From: Amycolatopsis deserti
Lineage (GTDB): Bacteria; Actinomycetota; Actinomycetes; Mycobacteriales; Pseudonocardiaceae
Direction: 5' to 3'
Length of the DNA: 64,000 bases
Assembly: GCF_014653945.1 (NCBI RefSeq)
Contig: NZ_BNAU01000004.1
Location: forward strand, 574,828 to 638,827
In this document: piece after piece, positions 43,066 to 51,004 of the stretch
Numbering within the stretch: position 1 is the stretch's first letter
Layout: every line of letters begins with the position of its first letter
The notes under the pieces: model-generated
Database searches by the model: none
The model's input: only the letters and a program-made list of their open reading frames with translations
What the model was told of the DNA's origin: nothing
Position numbers and translations under genes: made by a program

Positions 43066-43808
43066 GCGGCCTCGAGAACGAAGAACAGGAAGCACAGGAA
43101 TGCGGCCCCTGCAGGCCGGTGCCCGAGCTTCTCGGGGAACCGCTCCCGAGCGCCTGGCGCGGGGGGCGGTTCGCTGATGACGGAGATGCGGAAGCCAGCC
43201 GCTGTGAAGGCATCACTCATCGCATGCAACGGTCGGTGCCAGAAGCTCATCAGTGCACTGTGACCACCGAACGTCCACTCCTCGGACCGCTTGCTGGTCG
43301 CGAAGTAGTCACACTCGGGATTGGCCAGTTTCTGCACGAGCGGGTGGTCGACAGCCACAATCAGCCGGCCACCGGGCTCGAGCACGCGCCTCAGTTCGGC
43401 CAGCGGCGCCGTCCAGTCCTCCAAGTAGTGCAGCAGCAGGCACGCGACGATGTCGTCGAACGACTTGTCCGGGAACGGCAGCGTGCTGCCCACGTCGGCT
43501 AGGTGCAGGTCCGCATCGTCGCCGAGCCGCTTGCGGGCCAACTCGAGCATCTTGGCGCTCGAGTCGACACCGGTCACGATGGCGCCGCGCTCGCGCAGCG
43601 CCGCGTGCAGGGCGCCGGCTCCACAGCCGGCGTCAAGGATCCGGCGCCCAGCCACATCACCTGCCAGATCCAGGACAGCGGGCCGGGCGTAGTAGCCGTT
43701 GATGAGGTTGGACTCAGTTTCGGCAGCGTACGCCTCGGCGAAGCTGTCGTAGTTGTTCGTTTCGAGCTTGCCGACAGACCCAAAGGAATGATCACTATCA
43801 GGAGACAT
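43062..43808 (-). CDS. Class I SAM-dependent methyltransferase
   Basis: 248 residues, apparently intact. Motif I ILDAGCGAGALHAALRERG, then VTGVDSSAKMLELARKRLG, LPFPDKSFDDIVACLLLHYL and LRRVLEPGGRLIVAVDHP follow the UbiE/Methyltransf_11 order. The target is unknown. It is the only gene in the element remnant with no visible damage. Its start overlaps the integrase-side frame by two bases. Confidence 0.88.
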   Translation of the reverse strand: MSPDSDHSFGSVGKLETNNYDSFAEAYAAETESNLINGYYARPAVLDLAGDVAGRRILDAGCGAGALHAALRERGAIVTGVDSSAKMLELARKRLGDDADLHLADVGSTLPFPDKSFDDIVACLLLHYLEDWTAPLAELRRVLEPGGRLIVAVDHPLVQKLANPECDYFATSKRSEEWTFGGHSALMSFWHRPLHAMSDAFTAAGFRISVISEPPPAPGARERFPEKLGHRPAGAAFLCFLFFVLEAA

Positions 43809-43881
43809 GCGGCTAAGGCTGGCACGGCTGATCGCTTCGAGCACTAGCAGATCCCCAACCAACGCCGCCAAGGGGGCGCCT

Positions 43882-44278
43882 GTTGAGGTGGACGTGAAAT
43901 CGAGGGCGGGCCGCCGCACGTTCCCGCTGCCCGACGAGTTGTTCAGCCTGCTGATGCGCCACAAGGAGCGGCAGGAGCGCGAACGCGAGCGCGCCGGCAC
44001 CGAGTGGCATGAGGGCGACTGGATCTTCACACAGCCGAACGGCAAGCCGCTCGATCCGCGCGCGAACTACGGCGATTGGAAGGTGCTCCTCGCCGAAGCT
44101 GGCGTCCGCGAAGCTCGGATCCATGACGCGCGTCACACTGCGGCGACGGTCCTGCTCATCCTCGGCGTGCCCGACGGGACCGTGATGGACCTCATGGGCT
44201 GGTCCACGGCGTCCATGAAGGCGCGCTACATGCGAGATCCGGAGAGATGTCGCCGACCAGCTCAACGGCTACTTCTGA
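43882..44278 (+). pseudogene. Tyrosine recombinase (integrase) C-terminal remnant
   Basis: Only the C-terminal half remains. FPLPDELFSLLMRHKERQ, WIFTQPNGKPLDPRANYGDW, IHDARHTAATVLLILGVPDG (second Arg box), LMGWSTASMKARYM (catalytic Tyr) are visible. Near 44243 the frame shifts; the true end DVADQLNGYF with stop 44276-44278 is in another phase. The N-terminal arm-binding and core-binding domains and the first catalytic Arg are gone, so the element cannot excise by itself. Confidence 0.85.
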
Positions 44279-44354
44279 CAGTCGGCGCCTTGATGCCCCC
44301 GTCTGTCGATCAGCACGCCCACTAGCCGGCATGCCGCCGGTAGAAAGTGGTGCT

Positions 44355-45871
44355 TCACGTGGCATCTAGGTTGCGCTGGACAAACCCGGCGACAGAAGGC
44401 TCTCGGATGCCGGACCAGCCGTCGTATTCAAATCCTTCCTTCTGCGCCATACGGTCCAACTCAGCGATGGCGTGCGCGAGCAGCCGGTCATCGCCGTCGA
44501 AGAGGACGCGACGTACCTCCGGGTCGTCGACCATCGTGACGAAGGCCGGCGCGCTGCGTTGCGTGTAGTAACGGGCGAAATTGGTGTAGAAGTTCTGACT
44601 GTCGGCGCCGCCCCGAGTGCCGATCACAACGAACGCGCCGTACACGTCGAACTGAGCGAGACTGGTCAGGATTGCCGGGTCATCAGCTGCCCGGTCCGGC
44701 CGCAACGCCGCTACGCCTCGAACCACGTTGTGCGCACGCGCAAGCAGCCCGGCCCTGTCCTCCGTCTCGAACAAGTAGGCCCGCGAGGCCATAGTCAGCG
44801 CGTGCCGCAGCCAGCTGCCGAAGTAGTCGAAGGGCGCACCCTGTGGGCGACGCTCGGCCAACGAGCGCACGACCGCCCAGTCCTTGAGCCGGACAGCCAG
44901 TGCACCGAGCGCATAGACGCGGGTGATGACGTCTAGCCACAGGCGAGCCGACTCGGCGCCGCGGGCGTTGCCATGCTCGTCAACGCCCAGTTCATAGATG
45001 CGCTGAAGCGCGTCCACTGCCAGCTGCCACCAGGCGTGGCGTTGGTGGTGGATGCTCAGTGCGGCCAGCGCTGCAACCCGATCCAGCAGCTGACCGAGCT
45101 CGCCGCGGCTACCGTTGCTGATGAGGGTGGCCGCATCGCGTGTGGTCTGGGTGAGCAGGGTGCGAAGCGAGATGTCGTCGTTGCTGCGCAGGAGCTCGGT
45201 TACCAGCTGTTCGAATGAGTCACCGTCGATGCGCCAGGTCATCGCCGCAGCCGGCAGCTCCTGCAGGCCTTGTACGGTCGCTGTGAGCCGGGTCTGTTCG
45301 GCGAGTTCGTGGGCGATCTCCCGGCGCCACGCTTCCTTGCGGCGGTCGACGACCTGGTCGAACAGGCGGGTCACGTCGTCGTCCGTCCAACGTTCGCTGC
45401 TGGTGCCGTGGCGCACGAAGACATCTCCGACGCGGAAGACGTACTGCTTCTTACCGTTGCTGTCCTCGTACTCCCCGGGAGCACGGAAGGTGCACCAGCC
45501 TTGTTCGGCGGGTGGCACGTAGATCAGCACCAGCTGCGTGCCGTCAACCTCGTGGCGAGCGCTGCGCAGGCCGGAAGCGTCTATGTACTTCGCCAGCTTG
45601 GGGCGCAGGACCGCCTCGTCAAGATGGCGAGCTAGCTCAGGGGTCAGGTCAGGCACAGGGTTGCCGTGGTCGTCCGGCCGATGAGGATGTAGCCGCCGAG
45701 CGGTTCTGCTCGCATCGCAGCGCAGTCCTTGGCCAGCTCGACAACGTCGCGAGCGTGTCCCTTGCCGAGATTGAGCGAGGTCTTGTAGTCCAGCGCGGAC
45801 TGCTCGTGCTGCTCGGCCAGCAACGCGAGCAGCTTCTCGCGGGTCACGACGGGTTCCACCACGACAGCCAT
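44355..45871 (-). pseudogene. AlbA_2 (Schlafen-type) ATP-binding-like protein with frameshift
   Basis: About 505 codons in two phases. From ATG 45871 (or 45880) the first phase gives EQHEQSALDYKTSLNLGKGH and AKDCAAMRAEPLGGYILIG, an AlbA_2 start, then runs to a stop at 45644. From about 45680 the other phase continues in register (PDDHGNPVPDLTPELARHLD, VFRVGDVFVRHGTSSERW) to the stop at 44355. One missing base explains the break. The C-terminal 330 residues are helical and of no family I know. AlbA_2 proteins occur in mobile elements, often near defence or regulatory genes; the role is open. The rest of the frame is undamaged, so the shift may be recent or a sequencing error. Confidence 0.72.
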
Positions 45872-46016
45872 GCCGATCATGGTGCCTGACTTGGCAAGGG
45901 CGATAGGCCAGCTCGCGACTCCTACGTCCCGACGGGCCGCGCTGCACGGTGCGCCCGTTGGGACGCTGCGGCCAACGACACCCGATTGAGACCCCAATTG
46001 AGCACCTGCGGGCGCC

Positions 46017-46050
46017 AAACGGCCCCCGTCGTGATCGACGGGGGCCGTTT
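46017..46050 (-). terminator. Terminator after tRNA-Phe (element-derived)
   Basis: AAACGGCCCCCGTC-GTGATC-GACGGGGGCCGTTT is a perfect 14-bp hairpin with a short T run, 17 bases after the tRNA-Phe 3' end and inside the element boundary. Confidence 0.82.
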
Positions 46051-46063
46051 GTGCTGCTAGAAG

Positions 46064-46096
46064 CGGTGGCCAGGGCCGGGGTCGAACCGGCGACCT
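46064..46096. repeat. Right att repeat (33 bp) within tRNA-Phe
   Basis: Identical to 42732-42764; covers the T arm and acceptor 3' strand of tRNA-Phe plus three flanking bases. Integration here keeps the tRNA functional. Confidence 0.88.
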
Positions 46097-46140
46097 TCCG
46101 CTTTTCAGGCGGACGCTCGTACCAACTGAGCTACCTGGCC
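46067..46140 (-). tRNA. tRNA-Phe (GAA)
   Basis: The cloverleaf is complete: acceptor GGCCAGG/CCTGGCC, D arm GCTC-GAGC, anticodon arm TCCGC-CTGAAAA-GCGGA with anticodon GAA, T arm GCCGG-TTCGACC-CCGGC. CCA is not encoded (ACCG follows). It is the last gene of a Glu-Asp-Phe operon and the integration site of the adjacent element. Confidence 0.96.
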
Positions 46141-46170
46141 GGAAACGCCGGCTGAAGCCAGACGCTACTG

Positions 46171-46244
46171 CGACCCTGACGGGACTCGAACCCGCGACCT
46201 TCGCCGTGACAGGGCGACGCGCTAACCAACTGCGCCACAGGGCC
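46171..46244 (-). tRNA. tRNA-Asp (GTC)
   Basis: Acceptor GGCCCTG/CAGGGTC, anticodon arm TCGCC-CTGTCAC-GGCGA with anticodon GTC, T loop TTCGAGT. It is 30 bases from tRNA-Phe on the same strand. CCA is not encoded. Confidence 0.96.
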
Positions 46245-46262
46245 ATATGCATTTGTCATGCG

Positions 46263-46335
46263 TACTCCCAACGGGATTCGAACCCGCGTTGCCGCCTTGA
46301 AAGGGCGGAGTCCTAGGCCGCTAGACGATGGGAGC
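46263..46335 (-). tRNA. tRNA-Glu (TTC)
   Basis: Acceptor GCTCCCA/TGGGAGT, anticodon arm CCGCC-CTTTCAA-GGCGG with anticodon TTC, T loop TTCGAAT. It is the first gene of the tRNA operon. Confidence 0.96.
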
Positions 46336-46495
46336 CCGGCCGGTTCGGGTGACCGACCGACCGCGCTCTCAGGTCTCCCTGGGAGCGATTACAAGCATAG
46401 GGCACCCCGAACCCGCCCTTCCACCGGGTATCCCTTAACGCCCGCAACCGTGCCTGAGCAGGGAAAACACGCGACCGCCTGCCCGACTGGCCCGG

Positions 46496-47230
46496 TCACT
46501 CGTCGCGACCGAGGTCCGCCAGCGAGCGCACCAGCTCGGCGCGCTCCGGCTCGGACAGCACCTCCAGCAGCTCGTCCATCCGCTCATCGGTCAGCGACTC
46601 CGCCCGCCGCCACCGCTCCTCCAGATCCGGGCGCCGGCGGGCACGCGCGATCAGCTCGTCGGCCGCCTCCGGGGACCACGCCGTCCGCAGCAGGCGCGCC
46701 CGCCCGCCCTCCGGGTCGGCCACCACCGCCTCCGGCACCGTCAGCCCCACCGCCCGCAGCGCCGCGAAGTGCAACCCGCCCCGGTACTCGCGCAGCAGCA
46801 TCAAGCCGTGGCCGATGCGGGCGACCGGATCGGACGGCCACTCGACCCGCTGCCAGCCCGCGAACAGCGCCAAGCCGCTCGCGTCCGCGGCCTCCACCAA
46901 CCGGGGCAGCAACGCGGCCAACGGCGACTCCCGCAGGTGCGCCTTCGACCATCGGTACAGCGCCTCCGTGTACGCCGCGACCGCCACCTCCGCGCCCAAC
47001 CGCTCGGTCGCCGTCGGCAGGACCGCGTCCACCACCCACCGCGGGAAGATCCCGAACAGCTCGGCGACCACCGCCGGCGACGGATCGCCCAGCACCGCGG
47101 ACCGGCCGCGGAAGTACAACGCCCGCCGCCCCAGCCCGGCCTCGCGCTCCACCTCGGCCAGCTCCGGCGACGTCATGAACGCCCCGCCCCACTTCTGCAC
47201 CGCGGGGCGGATCTCCTTCGCGATCTCCAC
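46496..47230 (-). CDS. SCO6745-family protein
   Basis: 244 residues. ALYFRGRSAVLGDPSPAVVA and FGIFPRWVVDAVLP near the N-terminus, followed by Trp- and Arg-rich helices, fit the actinobacterial SCO6745 family, thought to carry a helix-turn-helix-like fold. Function unknown. It stands alone between the tRNA operon and a small gene; no operon partner. Confidence 0.75.
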   Translation of the reverse strand: MEIAKEIRPAVQKWGGAFMTSPELAEVEREAGLGRRALYFRGRSAVLGDPSPAVVAELFGIFPRWVVDAVLPTATERLGAEVAVAAYTEALYRWSKAHLRESPLAALLPRLVEAADASGLALFAGWQRVEWPSDPVARIGHGLMLLREYRGGLHFAALRAVGLTVPEAVVADPEGGRARLLRTAWSPEAADELIARARRRPDLEERWRRAESLTDERMDELLEVLSEPERAELVRSLADLGRDE

Positions 47231-47408
47231 TGCCTGCCTCCATTCGTAACGCTGTTATGATACATGCAGCGGGAATCATGACGGCAATTTCACCGACAGC
47301 GGAGCAACTAGGTGGAAATTGTTTGCCCCAGACCGGACAGCGCCGGTATCTTTCCGGGTCTGGGGCCGCGCAGGGGTGCGACCAGGGGGTGCACCCCTGC
47401 GCGGGAAT

Positions 47409-47645
47409 TCATCGTTGGACCGGATTCACGCCTTCGGAGTCCGGCACCAGTCCGAGCATGTCCAGCAACTGGGCGCAGTCCTGCGCGTCGATCGCGCCGG
47501 CGGCCACGGCCAGCCGAGCCCGTCGCACCTGGTCGTCCGACACGCGTGGTGCGTCGGCCTGACCCGAACGCTGCGCTGGGACACCGGCCGGATCGCCGCC
47601 TTCGTATCGAAGGAGGAACTGCCGAACTTCCACAGACCCGCTCAT
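47409..47645 (-). CDS. Small unknown protein (78 residues)
   Basis: The ATG has a strong GGGAGGAG site two bases before it. The protein has a predicted helical C-terminal half (QVRRARLAVAAGAIDAQDCA, QLLDMLGLVPD). No family is recognised. A single Cys and no membrane segment are seen. The good ribosome site argues for a real gene. Confidence 0.6.
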   Translation of the reverse strand: MSGSVEVRQFLLRYEGGDPAGVPAQRSGQADAPRVSDDQVRRARLAVAAGAIDAQDCAQLLDMLGLVPDSEGVNPVQR

Positions 47646-48118
47646 AGCTCCTCCCGAAAGGACTGTCGCGCCAACAACTTCGCCGCGAGGCTAGCGAGCG
47701 GAACGTCGGCGACGCAGCCCCCCGCAGAGTGAACCTGTGAACACGCAACGTCCCCGTTCCGCGCCGCGGCAGATGAACCGCAGGCGACGGCGCGATGACG
47801 GGTTGGGGCAAATTTTCCCGTCCAGCACTCGCGTCATCGGGCCGCGTCATGTAACAATCGACTTGCTGACACACCCCCGGTCAGCGCCTGTGGAGATCCC
47901 CTCCGGCCCCCGCGTTCCTCCCCCTGGCGCGGGGGCCCCTCCATTTCCAGGGCCGTTTCCGGCACGCATTTCCGGCCTGCGCGGATGACCTGAAGTCAGC
48001 TCCGGATTGCGACATGTGGGCGTACGCGCCACTCGGACGGCGCAGCGGAACCGGAAGAACCCGTGTGTCGTGCACCACAATGAGGGTCGTTCCGAGACCC
48101 AACCGTTATCGTGGCCGG
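47646..48118. other. Intergenic region, no gene seen
   Basis: 473 bases between two small genes. Short GC-rich frames on both strands have no ribosome sites or familiar sequence. Locally AT-richer stretches near 47810-47870 could hold promoters. A CGTTATCGT stretch just before 48119 may be a -10 region for a leaderless start. Confidence 0.4.
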
Positions 48119-48553
48119 GTGCCTCTTCCCTCTCTCGGACGCCGGAACAACACCCGGACCAACCTGAAGCCGGTCAACCCGGGCAAGCACCGGAACTCGC
48201 CGGACAAGGAAGCGCAGAGCGCCGTCGAGGACCACGAGCTGACCAGCTACCTGGCCGCACTCGCGCCGGAGACCGGCCCGGAAAGCACCGGGACCGGCAA
48301 GCGCTTCGGCGAGGCGCAGGTCTACCAGCTGCGCATGAACCTGGTCGCCAGCTCCCAGCTCAAGGACATCGCCGCCGAGCGCGGCACCTCGCCGCAGGCC
48401 CTGGCCCGCGAGTGGGTGCTCGAGCGCCTCGCGTGGGAGGCCCAGGCCGCCTCGCAGGAGCGCCGCCAGTTCGCCGACCACACCGGCGTCGCCGACACCG
48501 ACCAGCACCACTTCGACCAGAACTGGGACCGGCAGCGCGCCGGCCGCGTCTGA
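48119..48553 (+). CDS. Unknown protein with possible ribbon-helix-helix segment
   Basis: 144 residues from GTG 48119; the frame is open further upstream without support. A charged, Asn/Lys-rich start is followed by FGEAQVYQLRMNLVASSQLK and DIAAERGTSPQALAREWVLE, a strand-helix-helix pattern like CopG/Arc repressors. The DNA-binding idea is inferred. It converges on a cold-shock gene across a shared 13-bp terminator hairpin. Confidence 0.65.
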   Translation: MPLPSLGRRNNTRTNLKPVNPGKHRNSPDKEAQSAVEDHELTSYLAALAPETGPESTGTGKRFGEAQVYQLRMNLVASSQLKDIAAERGTSPQALAREWVLERLAWEAQAASQERRQFADHTGVADTDQHHFDQNWDRQRAGRV

Positions 48554-48561
48554 CGACGGAG

Positions 48562-48597
48562 AAAAAACCGTCCCCGGCGGAGATCCGCCGGGGACGG
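48562..48597. terminator. Bidirectional terminator before the cold-shock gene
   Basis: CCGTCCCCGGCGG-AGAT-CCGCCGGGGACGG is a perfect 13-bp hairpin. On the minus strand it is followed by six T, so it mainly ends the cold-shock transcript. Confidence 0.88.
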
Positions 48598-48619
48598 GAC
48601 GATCGTGGACCGGTGAGCG

Positions 48620-48823
48620 TCAGATGACGCGCACCTTCTGCGCCTGCGGGCCCTTCTGCCCCTGGCCGATCTCGAACTCAACCCGCTGGTTCTCCTCGAG
48701 GCTGCGGAACCCGCGACCCTCGATCTCCGAGTAGTGCACGAAGACGTCGCCCTCGCCGTTGTCCTGGGCGATGAAGCCGAAGCCCTTCTCGGCGTTGAAC
48801 CACTTCACAGTGCCTTGCGCCAC
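48620..48823 (-). CDS. Cold-shock domain protein
   Basis: 67 residues, one cold-shock domain. RNP1 KGFGFI and RNP2 VFVHY are both present, with WFNAEKG at the front. It binds single-stranded RNA and acts as an RNA chaperone in the cytoplasm. Almost identical in length and ends to the second copy at 58322-58525, so the two are paralogues. Confidence 0.96.
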   Translation of the reverse strand: MAQGTVKWFNAEKGFGFIAQDNGEGDVFVHYSEIEGRGFRSLEENQRVEFEIGQGQKGPQAQKVRVI

Positions 48824-49192
48824 CGCTGTTGCTCCTCGTCAATAACCCGGGCCGCCCGGACGGTTCCGACGGATGAGCGACGAGCGCGTGCGGCTCCCGG
48901 CTCGCGTCGAAAGTTCCGCGAGTGTGTAGCCACGACCACGCAAAACAACGGCCTGCGGTGCAGCCTACCCGCGATGGGCGCGTTTTCGGACCCCTTTGAC
49001 CCAGTCGCCGGATCGGCTTATCGCGGTCACCCGATCGCTGTCGGACCCACTCGATAGGCTGATCAACTAGCGGCCGACCGTGGCGTTCCGATACCGGGTT
49101 CCCTCGATGGTGACACGAGTCACACTCCTGAGCGTCAACGATCACCTACGGACGCGCGTCTGTCTGGCGACAGGGGAAAAGGGGCATCAGAC
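48824..49192. other. Regulatory spacer between cold-shock and L,D-transpeptidase genes
   Basis: 369 bases between divergent genes, no coding region seen. The side nearest the cold-shock gene probably holds the long 5' leader typical of csp mRNAs. GTGAC-ACGA-GTCAC (49109-49122) is a dyad on the transpeptidase side; its binding protein is unknown. Confidence 0.4.
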
Positions 49193-50395
49193 GTGACAAA
49201 ACTCCACAAGCGGCGCGGACCGCTGGCGCTGATCGGACTCGGGCTGGCCGCGGTGCTGTCGCTGAGCGCGTGCAGCGGTGACGGCTCGCCGGGCACCACC
49301 GGGGGCGGGCAGGCCACGTCCGGCGAGGCGCAGCAGACCTCGGCGGGGCCGGCCAAGCTCGTCGTGCAGCCGGCCGACGGGGCCGAGGACGTCGCGCCCG
49401 CGGACGCCGCGCAGGTGACGGTGACGGACGGTGAGCTGCAGTCGGTCACGCTCACCAACCCGGAGGGCAAGCAGGTCGCGGGGCGGCTCGGCGCGGACAA
49501 GCGCAGCTGGACGATCACCGAACCGCTCGGCTACGGCAAGAAGTACACGTGGTCGGGCACCGCGCTGGACGCGGACGGCAAGCAGGCCACGATCACCGGC
49601 TCGTTCACCACCGTCAGCCCGCGCAAGCAGCTGTCGGGCAGCCTCAACGTCGGCGACAACCAGGTCTACGGCATCGCGATGCCGATCGCGCTGACCTTCA
49701 GCTCGAAGGTCACCGACAAGGCCGCGGTCGAGCGCGCCCTGACCGTCGAGACCACGCCGAAGACCGAGGGCTCGTGGGCCTGGGTGTCCGACACCAGCGT
49801 GCACTGGCGGCCGAAGGAGTACTGGCAGCCGAACACGCAGGTCAAGGTGGCCGCGAACCTGTACGGCCTGAAGCTCGGCGACGGCACGTACGGCAAGCAG
49901 GACGTCACGGCGTCGTTCTCGATCGGCCGGTCGCAGATCGTCAAGGGCGACACCAGGACCCACCGGATGCAGGTCATCCGCGACGGCGTGCAGATCGCCG
50001 ACTACCCGGTGAGCTACGGGCTGGACACCGATCCAGGCCGGGTCACGCACAGCGGCGTGCACGTGGTGATGTCCAAGCACGCGACCTACTCGATGAGCAA
50101 CCCGCGCTACGACTACTACGACGTGAACGTGCCGTGGGCGGTGCGGATCTCCAACAACGGGGAGTTCATCCACGGTCTGGCGTCGTCGATGTGGGCGCAG
50201 GGCAAGCAGAACGTCTCGCACGGCTGCCTGAACCTGTCGCCGGCGCGGGCGAAGGAGTACTACGACGGCGCGCTGATCGGCGACCCGGTCGAGATCACCG
50301 GCAGCACGCAGACGCTGTCCGCGAAGGACGGCGACTACTCGGACTGGACCTACTCGTGGGCGGACTGGACGAAGCTGTCCGCCCTCGCCGGCTGA
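49193..50395 (+). CDS. L,D-transpeptidase lipoprotein (LdtMt2-like)
   Basis: 400 residues, GTG start. A lipoprotein signal ends in the lipobox LSLSAC near residue 25. Two Ig-like domains follow, then the YkuD catalytic domain with HGLASSMWAQ and the active-site SHGCLNLS (Cys nucleophile) near residue 345. The enzyme makes 3-3 crosslinks in peptidoglycan outside the membrane and is insensitive to most penicillins. It is a single-gene unit, closed by a terminator. Confidence 0.95.
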   Translation: MTKLHKRRGPLALIGLGLAAVLSLSACSGDGSPGTTGGGQATSGEAQQTSAGPAKLVVQPADGAEDVAPADAAQVTVTDGELQSVTLTNPEGKQVAGRLGADKRSWTITEPLGYGKKYTWSGTALDADGKQATITGSFTTVSPRKQLSGSLNVGDNQVYGIAMPIALTFSSKVTDKAAVERALTVETTPKTEGSWAWVSDTSVHWRPKEYWQPNTQVKVAANLYGLKLGDGTYGKQDVTASFSIGRSQIVKGDTRTHRMQVIRDGVQIADYPVSYGLDTDPGRVTHSGVHVVMSKHATYSMSNPRYDYYDVNVPWAVRISNNGEFIHGLASSMWAQGKQNVSHGCLNLSPARAKEYYDGALIGDPVEITGSTQTLSAKDGDYSDWTYSWADWTKLSALAG

Positions 50396-50406
50396 TCCGG
50401 CAAGAC

Positions 50407-50448
50407 GTGAAGGCCACTCCCGGCTCCGGGGGTGGCCTTCACTGTTTC
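50407..50448 (+). terminator. Terminator after the L,D-transpeptidase gene
   Basis: GTGAAGGCCAC and GTGGCCTTCAC flank a GC-rich loop with further pairing, then TGTTTCC. It lies 12 bases after the stop. Confidence 0.8.
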
Positions 50449-50469
50449 CGGGGTGGCGCGCCGCCCCGG

Positions 50470-50670
50470 CTAGAGCGCGTGGCCGTCCAGCGCCGGTGGC
50501 GGTGCGGGCGCCAGCGGGGCCTCGTCCCGTTCCGGGGCGTCGAGCAGGGGTGGCACCGCGACCATCTGCTGGGTCATGTCGTCCAGCAGCCGCGCCGCTT
50601 CACCCACTCCGGGCCGACGTTGCTCGCCCATCCCGCAGCCGCCTCCTCGGGACGATTCCGGTTCTGCCAC
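50470..50670 (-). CDS. Possible small protein (66 residues)
   Basis: A GTG-started frame with a central predicted helix (EAARLLDDMTQQMVAVPPLL) and Pro/Ala-rich tail. No family or clear ribosome site. Composition does not rule out a chance frame. Confidence 0.3.
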   Translation of the reverse strand: MAEPESSRGGGCGMGEQRRPGVGEAARLLDDMTQQMVAVPPLLDAPERDEAPLAPAPPPALDGHAL

Positions 50671-50831
50671 GGTTCATTCTGCCGTGGCCGAGATCACCCC
50701 TCAACGGGGGTCAGTCGGAGAAATACTCACCAACTCCGTGGCGATGAGTAACACGGGGCTCATCCCCCGCACACATCCCAGTAACACGGCGCGGTGAACG
50801 ACCGCGCCCGACTACTCACGAGGAGGAAGCA

Positions 50832-50954
50832 ATGGTGTTCGCTGCTCTGCTGGTGGAAGCCGGCTTGGCGGTTGCGGTGGCATCGGCTCTGACCACCTAC
50901 GCACGGCGTCACTTCGCTCCTCGTGCCGAAGCCCCCGCCGAGGTCACCGAGTGA
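50832..50954 (+). CDS. Small single-helix membrane protein (40 residues)
   Basis: ATG at 50832 follows an AGGAGGAAGCA site, one of the best in the window. The 40 residues start with a hydrophobic helix (VFAALLVEAGLAVAVASAL), then a basic segment TTYARRHFAPR and an acidic tail. A 12-bp terminator hairpin follows five bases after the stop, so this is a complete tiny transcription unit. Function unknown. Confidence 0.72.
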   Translation: MVFAALLVEAGLAVAVASALTTYARRHFAPRAEAPAEVTE

Positions 50955-50958
50955 GCGA

Positions 50959-50989
50959 GGGCCGGGTCCCATCCGGGACCCGGCCCTTT
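50959..50989 (+). terminator. Terminator after the 40-residue gene
   Basis: GGGCCGGGTCCC-ATCC-GGGACCCGGCCC is a perfect 12-bp hairpin followed by TTT. Confidence 0.85.
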
Positions 50990-51004
50990 CCGTCCGGTGT
51001 GGCG

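Larger units (their letters stand above)
42732..46096. mobile_element. Decayed integrative element at tRNA-Phe (about 3.3 kb)
   Basis: It is bounded by 33-bp direct repeats. Contents: LexA-like box, ligase fragment, methyltransferase, truncated integrase, AlbA_2 gene with a frameshift. It has less GC and different codon use from its neighbours. No replication or transfer genes remain. Actinobacterial integrative elements (AICEs) commonly use tRNA genes, and to my knowledge pMEA100 of Amycolatopsis uses tRNA-Phe. The tRNA stays intact at the right edge. Confidence 0.82.

Noticed and set aside
49100..49192. c-di-AMP (ydaO) riboswitch before the L,D-transpeptidase
   Set aside because: Such elements precede some actinobacterial cell-wall genes, but the conserved core could not be found here.
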